DNA of 64,000 bases from Hetaerina americana. Its lineage: Eukaryota; Arthropoda; Insecta; Odonata; Calopterygidae. Below the pieces are notes generated by a model. The model was not told where the DNA came from. It saw nothing but the letters and a program-made list of their open reading frames with translations, and searched no databases. Below are positions 9,310 to 20,940 of this stretch, one piece after another; position 1 is the first letter of the stretch, and each line of letters begins with the position of its first letter. A program made the translations under genes and the position numbers. The stretch is taken from NCBI GenBank assembly GCA_022747635.1, contig JAKTNV010000006.1, forward strand, positions 66,781,590 to 66,845,589. The letters run 5' to 3'.

Positions 9310-10302
9310 CACAAATCTAAACATTAAAATAGGAGGGCAAAAACTAGAACAGGTAGAACAGTTTACGTATCTTGTTAGTGTTTTGTTAGCCACGCTCCAT
9401 ATCGAAGATTTAATGAATCTTTTCTTAAGGGCCTTACCCAACGTCCCGGTCATCAACTCCCTCCTCCTTGTGAAAGCCTCTTTGCCCAGCACAAATCTTT
9501 TCCTTACGTCCCTACTACTTTGACCGTGTTGGTCCAAAACACTACCGAGATACATAAACTGTTCTACCTGCTCTAGTTTTTGCCCTCCTATTTTAATGTT
9601 AAGCTTAGCCTTTTTCTTTCTAGAAAATCGCATAACCTTTGTTTTATTTAAATTGATTCTCGTCCCGTATCTATTACACTAAATTTCCAATTCACTCAGC
9701 AATGCTTGCACCCTTGGCTGACTGACAAACTAAAGCTTGGTCATCAGCAAACCTGACTGATTTTACGAATTCCCCACCGACTTTCATTCCTACCTCCAGG
9801 TCTTCCCATGCTTCTTTAATCATTTCCACCACATATAGGTTGACTAGTAACGGTGATAATGGGCAACCCTGCGTTACACCTCTTCCTAACACTGCCAAAC
9901 CGGACTCCCCGTTCCCCACTCGCACCTCAGCAGTCTGAGACATGTACAAGTTGCGGATTAGCCTCCTATCCCTCCAATCTATTCCTATTTTCTGCAGAAT
10001 ACTCATTAGTTTTTCCCAATTCACTCTATCAAACGCCTTTTCGAAATCCGAGAAACAGGCAAATACGTCCTGATATTCCTCTCAATTAGCGATCTCATTA
10101 CTGCAATGGCGTCGCGCGTGCCTCTCCCCTTCCCAAACGCAAACTGATCATCCCCTAAGTAATCATTTACCTTGCTCTCCATCCTTTTGTTGATGATCCC
10201 GAGAACTAATTTAGCTTCATTGGAAATCAAACTAATTGCTCTGTGGCCCTCACATGATGTAGCCTTTATCCTTTTCGGAATAGGAACTAAAATTGATCTC
10301 AC
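9310..10302 (-). mobile_element. RTE-like LINE fragment (LINE-B), best copy in window
   Basis: The minus strand from 10302 encodes RT blocks in order: ISLISNEAKLVLGIINKRME, GDDQFAFGKGRGTRDAIAVM, then WEKLMSILQKIGIDWRDRRL, GRGVTQGCPLSPLL, VRFADDQALV and KLNIKIGGQKLEQVEQF. Frameshifts separate these into three open pieces (10302-10021, 10024-9692, 9633-9289). The FADD catalytic pair is kept. At 9310-9385 a plus-strand duplicate of the GGQKLEQVEQF segment forms an inverted repeat with 9527-9600, so the 3' end was rearranged. RTE or a related clade is inferred from the RT wording. Confidence 0.7.
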
Positions 10303-10339
10303 ATATTTTCTATGGTATTATAACTTTTATATTATATTA

Positions 10340-10680
10340 TTTATTATATTCCTGGGATTGATAATTGAGGTTGTTTCCCGTTGCTTTCCTCAATAGTGTT
10401 TTTCACGTGACACCATCACTCAATGGCCGCCCCAATAGGGTCATACGCCTTTGCAGCCGCCTCGCTGAAGAACAGGCTCTACGTGGACTACCTTTCGTCT
10501 TGCTCCTAACCTTTGACCTACCTGGCATGGGTGGCCCTACCAGGAGCAATAATTATTACTCCCGCCAGCACAGCTCTAGGGGTCATCGAAACTCACAAGC
10601 CCTTCCACCACGTCAAGGTTGTAGTCCATGGGAGTGGTTATTCTTACCTATTACCTTCCAAGTGTCAAGAGCAATGAGTA
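10340..10680 (+). repeat. Probable dispersed repeat, class unknown
   Basis: A moderately GC-rich block abutting the LINE-B copy, with phrases such as ACCATCACTCAATGGCCGCC, GGCATGGGTGGCCCTACCAG and GGTTGTAGTCCATGGGAG. I recognise the style from dispersed arthropod repeats but cannot place it in a family. The 106-codon open frame within it has no recognisable domain and I do not call it a gene. Confidence 0.3.
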
Positions 10681-10689
10681 AATGATTTC

Positions 10690-11520
10690 TGAAAATAAGT
10701 GTATCTGCTAGATTTCGCGCCAAAGCTGTTTCTTAATTCTACATTCCCTTAGCTTTCTCAGATTATCGCACACAAAAAAGCCGTTTGTAGTTGAGGAATC
10801 AGGGTTTAGATAAAACTTCGAAGTAAGCATTCCGGAACACTTATGGTGTTTCGAAACTATTCCCAAAAATCGTGTCAGTACTAAATTAAAAGATAGAAAT
10901 GGAAATTTTGAATTGAAAATACTGAATGAATTGTCAGGTGAACTTAGAATTTCGCAAAAAAACAACGTGGTTATTGTAACTTTTGAAAATGTTTGCACAA
11001 GCTAGCTCTAATGTCAACATATTTACATTCGCACGTCATCTGTCAATTCCTTCTTCTTAGCTACATAGATGTCAGTACCACTGCTTAGGGTGTCCAAACT
11101 TCTTATCGTTTAGCGCGTTACATTCGTTAGGCACGTTAGGTGCCTAAAAGCGAAGCCCAGCTAACACCTACCTAGTTTGGGTCAGCTTAAATAAATACCA
11201 AGGGTAAAGAATAGTATGTTGCGCACTCCTCCTGGTCCCCCAAATACCCCTCGACTTTCGCCGAAAAGACACCCTCATTCGGAGGTGTGCAGGGGCATGA
11301 GAGAGTGCCTTTCTCCCTCCATCCTCTCACCCCTCTCCAGTCCCAAGCCAAGAATACGCTTTCTTCCCCTAGGGCATACCATATTCTCATGGCGTGGAAA
11401 GCCCAGGAAAAATAGATAGGTTTCCATCCTACACTAGCTTCAAACTGCATGAATATCGGCCTGAGCATGTACGGGAGCGTGTGGCAGAGGCTGTTAGGAT
11501 TCCATTCCCTGTGAGATCCT
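10690..11520. other. Stretch without recognisable gene
   Basis: Bases 10690-11180 are AT-rich and featureless. Bases 11187-11468 hold a 93-codon minus-strand open frame in more GC-balanced DNA. It contains WKPIYFSWAFHAMRIWYALG and a Gly/Glu-rich tail. I see no family motif and no second copy in the window, so it is left uncalled. Confidence 0.3.
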
Positions 11521-11525
11521 GATCA

Positions 11526-11881
11526 TGGACATAGGAGATAGGTACAAATACTCATTATTTCCCCGAACAATCATAAATCATAATAGTAAGAAACCGAAGT
11601 CCGTTTGGAAGTATTAAAAACATTGAATTTACAAGTCGGAGCAAAGTTAAACACTGCAAAGATGTTAGGTATACTTTCAGGTGCATGTGTATGTAAGATG
11701 TAGTTTGAGTGTTTGCATGTGTGGGGTGTAAGTGTTCTTGCATGAACGTATGCCATGTTTGTTGTGTGGATGTATGAATTTGTGGTTCTAGCATGCGGTT
11801 TTTTTTCTTTGCTGAATTACGGGTGGTGTCCTAACACCCCCCGCCACACGCCCTTGCGGCGGCTTGCGCGAGTAGATGTAG
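11526..11881 (+). mobile_element. LINE-A 3' end, 5'-truncated
   Basis: This starts within the REIDSRTDRYKYSLFPRTIR coding end and runs through a 3' untranslated region nearly identical to that at 1310-1520, then the GTCCTAACACCCCCCGCCAC tail. The tail is damaged at its end (GGCTTGCGCGAGTAGATGTAGAG). It is followed directly by a second LINE-A fragment. Confidence 0.65.
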
Positions 11882-12486
11882 AGATCATCCTCTTCTCCTG
11901 GGTGAAACATATGCAGGTAACATGTGGACAAGCTAACAAAAAATTAGGATTAATTGGAAGTGTGTTGAGGAACTGTGATGAAAAGGTTAAAGGAGATGCT
12001 GTCTTTCGCTCGTTAGGCCTCGTTTATAATATGCTGCTAGTATATGGGATCCTTATGAAGTTGGATTTATTGCCGAATCGGATCGCGTGTAGCGTAGAGG
12101 AGCTAGATATGTGAAACATTATGACAAGCTGAGTAATGCATCAAAATTATTAAAGGGTCTAGGTTGGATTTCACTCACGGAGGGAAGGTTACATTACAGA
12201 TTAAATCTCTTGCATTAATTGGAAGGATGTCTCTTTACCGATGATTTTTTATATGTTTTATTTGCCCCATCCTACTGCGGTAGGAGAGATCATGTCAATT
12301 TAATTCGAGTGATTAAGTGTAGAACAGATAGATTTAAGATGTCATTTTTCCCACGAACGATAAGGCTTCAGAATAATATTGTTCGACCGCGCTAGGAGGG
12401 AAAAGTATTTTTGGTCAAAAGAAATGTGGTGTTCACCCACTGCCACACACCCCAGTATTGGCTCGCAGGGTACTAAATAAAATAAC
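11882..12486 (+). mobile_element. LINE-A fragment, degraded
   Basis: Encodes remnants of the RT C-terminal part: VKHMQVTCGQANKKLGLIG, NCDEKVKG, LGWISLTEGRLHYRLNL and CRTDRFKMSFFPRTIR-like sequence, with several frameshifts and stops. It ends with a diverged tail CACTGCCACACACCCCAGTA, TTGGCTCGCAGGGTACTAAATAAA. It is older than the neighbouring copies. Confidence 0.55.
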
Positions 12487-12489
12487 ATA

Positions 12490-13640
12490 AATATGATAAA
12501 GCAAGATAAATTGCGAATGTATGAGATTGTTCGTAACGTGGACGGCGGTTTAGAATTGGATTTTTTGTTTTGGAATTTAGAGAATACTTAAATGGAGTTA
12601 CGTTTTTACTATAAATTGGAAGTAAAGGAAAGGAAGGTAACAGTATTAAACAGGTATACACTAATTGCATCCCGTTCCGTGGGTACGGGATGGGGCGAGG
12701 AGTTGGTTTCCACCACCACCCCTATATCCTTTAAATTTGCACCCCCTCGGCGCCTTTCGTTAAGAGTAGGCCGACGCCGGGTTTCTCTCCACCCTTCATT
12801 CTTTCCTGTCCAACCCTAATGGCGCAAATGATCTCAGCTGTCAGTCACTTCCATAAAAAAACTACTTCTACTATTACGACGAGTATTATCGAGACCCTTT
12901 TATGGACATGCTCATGCCTACTCCGTTTGATCTAGTTTATTAATCGAAAAGTCTATAAGAGTTTACTATTCTCTGTTGAAATCAATGAGAAGCTAATCTT
13001 TTATCCCAAAAATATGCAATCTGAAAGTTATTCCTGCAGATACATGCGAGAGGAAGAAATAGATACTGCACTCAAATAATTTTTTTATTCTACCATACAA
13101 TAGTTTTGTCCACCATTCTCTTTAACTTAAGATTTTATAAATTATTAAACATGTCCAGTACTATTTCTTATTATGCCATTAAGTATCTCCAATTTCGACC
13201 GCTCCAACTTATTCTGCAATTAACGTCTTATTTGTCTTTTCTTTTATTTCACAACTTTAATGTTTTCCATTTTTTAATTCTAAGCCCCATTTTTACGTCT
13301 CTCCTATATCTGGTCTGAATCGTCGAAATATAACAAAAAGGGTATGGGGCTTTAAAGCAATTCCCTTCGGCACTCCTGAAAAAAACATCTGTCCCGGATG
13401 AACTTGTTTTTTCCCTTCTCCAAGCCCTTTAAACACCCTTCCTCCCCCTTATTCCTTTACCCTTTCCACCTGGTGCTTGCACGCCCCTACTACACAATTT
13501 TTGGTGGGTCTCGGGGAGGGGAGATGAATGAACTCAACCCATAGACAGCTAATTTCTGTTTACGTATCGATGAAAAGTTCCTAATCCAATTGGTCCCTCT
13601 CTCGTTAATAACTAATACGTAATAGTCCTTGGAAAAAATA
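12490..13640. other. AT-rich stretch without recognisable gene
   Basis: No open frame longer than about 75 codons and no family motif. Bases 13080-13320 are pyrimidine-rich. I see nothing further that can be supported. Confidence 0.4.
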
Positions 13641-13649
13641 GAGAACAAA

Positions 13650-14060
13650 TTATTTTGGGTTTTTGTTTAATTTTCAACATACTCTCTTTGTAGCTTGATA
13701 CCCTTTTCCCAGCATTTCTTCAACTTTTTTAAGCTGCCCAAAATATAGGATTTCGATAGGTCCTTAAAATAGGCATCTGAGTTGACGATGACCTCGTCCA
13801 ACGTGAATTCTTTTCTGCCGAGCTATTTTTTCGAGTTCTGAAATAAAAAAAATGTCATTGGGACCAACTCAGGTGAATACGGTGGATATTGTTATAATTC
13901 GAACTTTAATTCCATAATATTCTCCATCGAAACTGCCCAGGTGTGAATTGTGTTGATTGAAGAGAAATTTTTTTCCTTGCCAAATGAGGACTTTTTTCTT
14001 GATTTATTCGCTCAACCGGTGTAATAACGACGCATAATTATCCCCATTTATCTTTTGCCC
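13650..14060 (-). pseudogene. Mariner-like transposase C-terminal remnant
   Basis: On the minus strand, with frameshifts: GDNYASLLHRLSE, then KVLIWQGKK, FNQHNSHLG (position of the second catalytic Asp motif HHDNAPAH), PPYSPELVPMTFFLF (third catalytic motif), then FTLDEVIVNSDAYFKDLSKSYIL, LKKLKKCWEKGIKLQREYVEN and a stop. This is the usual C-terminal layout of mariner-family transposases, from a different lineage than the copies at 37-38, 48-49 and 59-60 kb. It is inactive: catalytic residues are mutated and frames broken. Confidence 0.55.
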
Positions 14061-14478
14061 TTTTTGCAAGTAATCGAAGCTTGCAGAAACCAACCCTCAG
14101 TTTCGACTCTTCCTCTGTCCCTGGAGTTAAGTAATGCACCTATCCATGTATCGTTCACAGTTACGTTTCATCGCAGAAACTCGTCAGGATTACGACCTTC
14201 CGTCACTATCGGGCAGTCAGGACACGTGAACGCTCGAGCACGTGCGTGAGGGCGAACTACGTAGAGGCGGGAAGAGCCATACGATGGGGCTTCATACAGC
14301 AGAACTAAAAGCTAAAGGCGCACGCATTCTACGTTGCCTCTGTCTAATCCGCGAGAATGAGGGGAAGTGGAGACGAAGGAGAAAGAAAACGCGGGGAAAG
14401 TATGGCATTGGACTGACGAATACAAAAGAACGTGACAAATGGAATGGGTGCGCGGTTCTCCCAAGGTCAGCGCTGTAG

Positions 14479-14480
<2 letters not shown>

Positions 14481-14547
<67 letters not shown>
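14481..14547. repeat. (CT)n microsatellite
   Basis: A pure CT dinucleotide run of about 66 bases. It produces an artefactual Arg-Glu repeat frame on the minus strand. Confidence 0.95.
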
Positions 14548-14549
<2 letters not shown>

Positions 14550-14594
14550 GAGTATACCTAGGTGACCACCGATCAACCACTGACTGGCTGATGC

Positions 14595-14655
14595 CATAAC
14601 AACCCGAGCCACCCGCTTTTGCGGTGGCTTGTGGGTTGACAAGTACATCTACACA
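14595..14655 (+). repeat. LINE-A-type 3' tail, diverged
   Basis: AGCCACCCGCTTTTGCGGTG followed by GCTTGTGGGTTGACAAGTACATCTACA. The arms AGCCACC and GGTGGCT pair perfectly, showing the tail hairpin kept with different arm sequence than the common copies. Confidence 0.5.
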
Positions 14656-14659
14656 AATA

Positions 14660-16090
14660 GGAACCCTTAAATATGCGATGACTCAGAGCAACATTAAACC
14701 TTTTGTAAAGGTACCAGTCGTGTGGTTTTGCATCCGAAATTGAAGTAATAATTCAGCCCCATAACAATATATGCAGGACAGACAATTATCGCGAGATAAG
14801 AGAGATAGACTGCCGAGGGTATAGATTCAGGCGTTCTCTTTTCTCGGGCACCATTTGCGCAAGAGGGTAAAACCTTAGACAGAAACGGGTAAACACTGGC
14901 GAAAATAGTCAAGAACACAAAAGTTACATTCTCTTCAACTTACTTCATAGCTGGCGTCTTTTTTGGATGTGTGGTGAGGTTTCGTGTAGATAAATACGTT
15001 TGTGAATTGTCCGTCCTCCATGAGTTGAATGTTACCTGGTAATTAGTGGCCGAGCTGCATGTTAGCCCACCCTTTTTAAAGGGATTCCTTACTTGTGTCC
15101 TTAGTGCAGTAAGTGGAGTGGTTGCTAACAGTTGTAATGTGTGTAACGGATTTTGCATGGCCGATGTCCCGTGGCCCCCTCCCAAGTTCCCTTTAAGTTG
15201 ATCACGGGCTGCCAGTGTTCGTGGAAGTATGGGTTTAGATGCAGTATGGATGGTGGCCAAAGATCCACTGCCACACGCCCTTGACACGATTTGTGAGATA
15301 TTTTATGGATATGAAATACCCGGCGATCCACCGAAAATGTGTATGGCAGGAGTTGGAAGCTCTAGGTGGAAATTCTACGTTATGAGGGAGAGGGAGGGTG
15401 TTTAAAGGGTTAGGAAAATGGAAAAAAAACAACCACTTAAAATCAATGAAAAGAATGGCGGCGCAAAAATATGCATGTACGCGTTAGCGGAAAAACTTAA
15501 TTTTTTAAAAAGTGTTAATTTCAATCCTCGCAGAAGTTCTCAGGTGTATTAAATGGGAGGAAATAAAAATGAACTTGTTCTAAATGCATTTATTTCTTGC
15601 ATATCATTGGAGAAATACTGGTTGTTAAAGAATTGAGGCCAATGTAATGCCGGAAGGAATGAGTTAGTCGGGTGATCGATTGCACTGATTCCATGTATCT
15701 GTTATATTTCATTAATGCTTGCAGGAATCAATAGTTTGGGACCATCTCAATGTAAATGAGTCATTAATTTAGTTGATATTACATTTAACGATAGCGAAAA
15801 CTTAGCGCAGTTAATTTACTCATCCAAATATTTTGGGTCTAGTTATCATTAAGATTTTTTGCGCATCCTGCTTCAAGGTATCTAGACTTCTAATGATATT
15901 CATTCTGCTCAAATGGTGGAACATTTTCTTGTAGATTACTTTCGAGTTGGACTCTTGTCTAAATGGACCATTACCACAAGACAGCCGTGACTTTCGCAAA
16001 ATGTCTTCAGCAGCAAGCATCTTCCCAAGAACGGCATGGGCAAATTGGGAAGGAAATCAAGGAAATGTGACCTTAAATAATATTAAAATT
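14660..16090. other. Mostly unannotatable, with possible LINE-A debris
   Basis: Bases 15262-15305 contain CCACTGCCACACGCCCTTGA, resembling a LINE-A tail. Bases 14940-15330 have short minus-strand open frames without a recognisable domain. The remainder is AT-rich. I find no supported gene. Confidence 0.35.
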
Positions 16091-16350
16091 TGGTACGCAT
16101 TTGACGATGTCAAATCCATTATGAATTGGAGAGACATTGAGGGTGTAATTAGAATTGTTACAAATTGCTACCTGAAGAGAGTAGGCGTCACGGGTATGCT
16201 GGAGGAATTAATTTGGGGACCCCTTGAATCTCGGAAAGAGCAGGCAAGACTTAGGACCTTAGAAAGGTAGAGGAAACCTGAGTTTTCTTACAATCCAGGG
16301 GGGATTATTACCGTACCAAATGACACTGTTAAATTCGTCCACTGGGTTAA

Positions 16351-18623
16351 TCTATATATATAAAGGAGAGTGTTTGTTTGTATGTTTGTAATTTGTTTAC
16401 TTTTTTGCTGTCATAGAAACAGCATTTTTCCAACTATGCCAGCAGGATACTTTTGCAAGAAAACTATTGTATTCAGAATTGCCGAGATATTATACGTGGA
16501 ATACATCAAGGAAAGTCTTTTGTAGAAGAAAAATGGGCAACTTTGATCCTGAGAATAATATTTATTCATGTGACGCATTGGGCCGAGTCTACACAGTCCA
16601 TCCTAACAACGCCGAATGTTATTTTTTAAGAATGCTTCTACATACCACTAGAGGACCTCGCTCATTTGCCGAATTAAGAACGGTAAACGGAGAAATATGT
16701 GAGACATTCAGAGGAGCTTGCCAGAATTTAGGGTTGCTAGAAGGAGATCAACACTGGGATGACTCATTGCGAGAGGCCAGTTTGATTTCTCTTCCAGGAC
16801 AAATCCGAATTTTGTTTGCCATCATAATAACCTCCTGTAATCCATCTAACCCAAAAAAAATATGGGAAAAATATAAAGAATCAATGAGCGAGGATATACT
16901 GGCCAAAGTTCGAAGTGAAAATCCTACATTGGATATTACGTTTAACTCCGACATTTTTAATAAAACTTTGATTATTTTGGAGGAAAAGTGTACCACCATG
17001 GTTAACAAGACTTTAGTGGAACTCGGTCTTTTTGCACCTGTACAAGATCAACAGGGTGTATTTTATCCAGATTATATACGTGAAACTAGCTACAATGTCT
17101 TAGACTTAGAAGCATACATCGCGGATAAAAAGCCACTTTTTAATGAAGATCAGAAATTCGCGTGCGAAACAATAATGGATCAAGTAGATAAACAAGAAGG
17201 AGGTATCATTTTTCTTGATGCTGCTGGTGGCACGGGAAAAACATTTTTAATTAATTTAGTTCTCGCTGAAATCAGGGTTCATGGAGAAATTGCTCTAGCC
17301 GTTGCATCTTCAGGTATTGCAGCGACATTAATGGAAGGAGGAAGAACAGCCCACTCTGCCCTTAAGTTGCCACTTAATATTTCCCGACAAGAAAATCCCA
17401 CATGTCATATAAATAAAACAAGCGGCCAGGCACAAGTTCTTATAGAATGTAAATTGATAGTATGGGATGAGTGTACGATGGCTCATTAAAAATCTCTTGA
17501 GGCCCTCAACGCAACACTTCAAGATCTTAGAGGAAACTGCAGTTTAATGGGAGGAGCTCTGGTACTCCTGTGTGGAGACTTCCCTCAAACTCTGCCTGTC
17601 ATTCCAAAATCGACTCCAGCCGATGAAATTTATGCCTGTTTAAAACATTCTGTTCTATGGAATCATATCCAAGAAATTACCCTTAAACAAAACATGCGAA
17701 TCCTCTTAAGAGATGGGAATGCTCAAAATTTTGCAAATAAACTTTTGGAGATTGGAGAAGATAGATTAGTTATTGAAGCATCTGGTATGATAAAATTGTC
17801 ATCAGATTTATGTGTATCGGTGAAAACTGTCCGCGATATGATACAAGCAGTCTATCCTAACGTTAATCAAAATTATAAAAATTTAGAATGGTTGCGAGAA
17901 AGAGCGATTCTTGCTCCTAAGAACGATGATGTTAATGAAATTAACAAGGAGATACTAGCCATGCTGCCAGGAGACGTGATTGAATATAAATCGGTTGATA
18001 CCGTAGTGGATGCTGACGAAGCCGTCAAATATCCAACGGAATTCCTAAATTCACTTGATCCAGCTGGATTGCCACAACATCGCCTTATACTTAAAGTAGG
18101 ATCTCCAATCATTTTATTGCGAAATTTAGATCCACCAAAACTCTGCAATGGGACACGATTGTGTGTGACAAAATTAATGAAAAATATAATCCAGGCAGTC
18201 ATTTTAACTGGAAAAGGAAAAGGTGAAATAATTTTTATTCCACGGATACCTCTAATACCAACTGATCTTCCCTTCAACTTTAAAAGATTACAGTTTCCAG
18301 TCCGGGTAGCTTTTTCAATTACCATTAATAAATCACAGGGACAGTCTTTAAAGTTTTGTGGTGTTGATCTAAGATCGCCATGTTTTAGCCACGGGCAACT
18401 TTATGTTGCTTGCTCCAGAGTAGGTTCGCCCAAAAATTTATATATTCTTTCTCCTGGATATGAAACAAAAAATGTAGTTTATAAACAGGTGTTAAATAAA
18501 AAAGATTCTTAAATTTGTATGAAGTAGTGTATTATTGTACTTTATAATTTGTTGTTTTTATTTATGTAGTATATTTATATTATTGTTTCTCCCTAACCCG
18601 TGCAAAGCCGGGTATTCAGCTAG
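16351..18623 (+). mobile_element. Helitron, internally deleted, helicase only
   Basis: The element starts TCTATATATATAAAGGAGAG, typical of Helitron 5' ends. It ends with the hairpin ACCCG(18596-18600)/CGGGT(18609-18613), then ATTCAG and CTAG (18620-18623). It is inserted between A (16350) and T (18624) as Helitrons require, with no target duplication. The 2.3-kb length and lack of a Rep/HUH region show an internal deletion joining the 5' terminus to the middle of RepHel. Confidence 0.85.
16425..18512 (+). pseudogene. Helitron Pif1-like helicase domain of RepHel, one internal stop
   Basis: A single frame without an upstream Met begins around FFQLCQQDTFARKLLYSELP and runs to the stop at 18510-18512. 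It is interrupted only by TAA at 17487-17489 inside ECTMAH-stop-KSLEAL. Helicase motifs are present: Walker A GGTGKT (17226-17243), Walker B IVWDECTM, then GDFPQTLPVI (motif III), LKQNMR, and the C-terminal INKSQGQSL and YVACSRVGSP of Pif1/RecD-like enzymes. In autonomous Helitrons this domain unwinds DNA during rolling-circle transposition and is fused behind a HUH Rep nuclease, which is missing here. One stop in about 695 codons implies recent loss of function. Confidence 0.85.
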
Positions 18624-19589
18624 TACATAATAAAAGAAAGATAGATATCGTAACAGGCGGATTAAAGCACTGGTTCTTCACTCGCTCGATACGTAAGCAT
18701 GACAAAATCGAACTGTAGCGCTCGTAAAAATTAATTTAAAGTCTAATATGTATAATGTAATCAAACACAGCAATAAACGTATACGAGTAATTTATGTTGG
18801 TATTTGGTTGACTGTACGTATGTGCGCAGGTGTTTTTTGTACTAACTAGTATTTACGACTGATAGGATTTACCAGTATCCTAGTTAATGTTGGCTAATAT
18901 TATTTAATGTATGAATAGTGATGTAACAGCCCCCGACACACGGTCTAGCGCCAACTGGCGGTGTATTGTGTAGATGAGATGTAAAAACCTCTTTTTAGGT
19001 AAATACATGTCATTCAAGCCCAGCGCTGGAACAGAGGAACAATTCTATATCCAAATTGCATTGGCAGACACAATGAGACAGAATTCGGACTGCCGATTTG
19101 GATGAAAAAATGAATGCAATTCAAGTTTTTTTCTCTTGAACAGATCGTGATGGTCACAGTATAAATAATCACGCACGGTAATTCGAACATTACGAAAATA
19201 AAATGATACTCAGTGCGGTCATTAAATACCATAGTGGTTTTGACATACCCAGGCACACACCATCTTGTCGGCGTAGATGCCCACTCTAGGTGTAGATGTA
19301 CACTCAAATCCGTAGATAAAATCTAAGAGGAATCGTGTCAAAATAAAGTGATCTATTAAATCAGACAGTTGTAATGAATCACATTGTACTCAAAAATCAC
19401 ACCAATATAAAAATATGTTTGCTTTATTCTATTTTGTTTGGAGAGTGTATCGCAGTATCGTTGTATATAGGGTTTCCAAAGTGTACATTTTTTATCCTTC
19501 GTGAATCAAAGGTGGGAAATCATATATCCCAAGAATTCTCCTCGTCACTCGTTATGCGGATTGTCGCTAAGTAAGTTATGCTTAGCCTC

Positions 19590-19790
19590 AATATTTTTGT
19601 AGATTTCAAAAAGGCGTTTGATAGAGTGCATTGGAAAAAACCTAATGAGTATATTGCAGAAAATAGGAATAGATTGGAGGGATAGGAGGCTAATCCGCAA
19701 TCTGTACATGTCTCAGACTGCTCAGGTGCGAGTGGGGAACGGAGAGTCCGGATGGGCAGTGTTAGGAAGAGGTGTAAGGCAGGGCACGTT
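19590..19790 (+). mobile_element. LINE-B RT fragment
   Basis: Encodes IFVDFKKAFDRVHWKK, then MSILQKIGIDWRDRRLIRNL, QTAQVRVGNGESG and LGRGVRQG, and stops at the RepX left end. It closely matches the minus-strand copy at 9692-10024. One frameshift after VHWKK. Bases 18985-19585 hold no recognisable feature. Confidence 0.65.
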
Positions 19791-20310
19791 GAAGTTTCAA
19801 TCTCGTCACTTAGATTAAGTTCGCAAGTAACTTCGCCACTTAGTACAAGGAGCATTTGGCCCCGACGGCCGTCCCGCCCACCTGTTGAATTGGTGAAAGT
19901 ACCCAGAAAGAAGAAGTTGAGAGGAGTAGAGGTAGTTCGTGAAACGGCTATTAGATGGCTTTTTTGGTGTCGCAGTGTAAGCATCGTTAGCAAAACGCTC
20001 TTTAAAGACCTCTTGCGTATTGTAAAGAGATATGTGTCGCTGAATGAGATACCCTTGACATTGTCCATAATCTGAATTTATCGATTTTTCCTGACATATA
20101 TGGAATTACAGATTAAGTTAAATGTACTCCATAGCCATCGGTATAAGAGGAAGCGCTACGTTTTGGTGGATGTATATTGTTCGCTCTTAGTGTTGTCTTC
20201 AGTGGGGTCAATCCTGACCACCTTGACTAGTGATGAATGTGTGAAATGATCAATATGTTGATTAACTCACGCCACTAACGTGACCTCGCAACGCACGTTA
20301 GTGGAACTTC
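19791..20310. repeat. Short GAAGTT-ended repeat (RepX), copy without LINE
   Basis: A 520-bp counterpart of 4947-5340 plus 8433-8552. The left end is GAAGTTTCAATCTCGTCACT and the right end is GTTAGTGGAACTTC. Near the right end CACTAACGTG and CACGTTAGTG form a perfect 10-bp inverted pair around CCTCGCAACG. It is inserted next to a LINE-B fragment. Inverted GAAGTT ends and subterminal hairpins are compatible with a non-autonomous DNA transposon; the superfamily is unknown. Confidence 0.55.
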
Positions 20311-20329
20311 TGATAGTACACTGAAGACA

Positions 20330-20940
20330 GATAATTACCAATGGTATTTTGCCTTTGGAACTTCACAGTGGAATCTTACTCGTGAATCTTAGAGTGAATT
20401 GAATAATAGCAGTAATAATATTATTGTTTCGCTCAGATTGAACCAGAGGTTTGGTGTTGCACTAGAGTTAATTTTGAGCACAATATCGTTTCAAAGCTTC
20501 TTTAAACAGAACTCTCCCTCCTATGCCTCACTTACAAGAACTTCAATGTTGCTACTTCATAAGAATCTGAATAAATTAGCTGTCTGATTTATATCCATCA
20601 GCAGCCATACTAACTAATTCGTTTAGGCGTTAATAATAACCGTGATTCCCTTACCAACCAGATTTATAATTGGCTATCTAATTTCAACATATGACAAACC
20701 TGTCTTTCTCCTTTGCAAATCTCTGCTCATCACCATTCTTTATTTCTCGCCCTTTTTTCTGCATTCGCTCCAATAAAGAGCCTGCCAAATGCTACTTTCC
20801 TCCAGTATGTTTCTATAGCGGTCAACATCTGAAATAATTGAAACCACTATACTACACCTATTTTGATCTTCTCGATATACAGAATGCAAACCAGAATAAC
20901 CTAACTCCTTTCGACTTAGCCTATTAGTCTTTTCATTCAT
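20330..20940 (-). repeat. RepC, copy 2
   Basis: Homologous to 8570-9137 in the same order after RepX, including ACAGAACTCTCC near 20507 and AGCCATACTAACTAATTCGTTTAGGCG near 20603 in scattered identity. No frame is open. The same RepX-then-RepC order at two loci suggests one larger element or a segmental duplication. Confidence 0.4.

Larger units (their letters stand above)
16100..18980 (+). mobile_element. LINE-A copy split by a Helitron
   Basis: Before the Helitron (to 16350) a remnant encodes LEELIWGPLESRKEQARLRT and the GGIITVPN region. After it (from 18624) the same element continues with KERIDIVTGGLKHWFFTRSI, matching the REIDSRTDRYKYSLFPRTIR block of better copies. It ends in a tail near 18930-18975 (CCCCCGACACACGGTCTAGC, ACTGGCGGTGTATTGTGTAG). 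The two halves fit together without overlap at the Helitron boundaries. Confidence 0.6.

Noticed and set aside
14292..14648. Minus-strand 118-codon frame with a long Arg-Glu repeat
   Set aside because: It is a translation of the (CT)n microsatellite, with no independent coding evidence.
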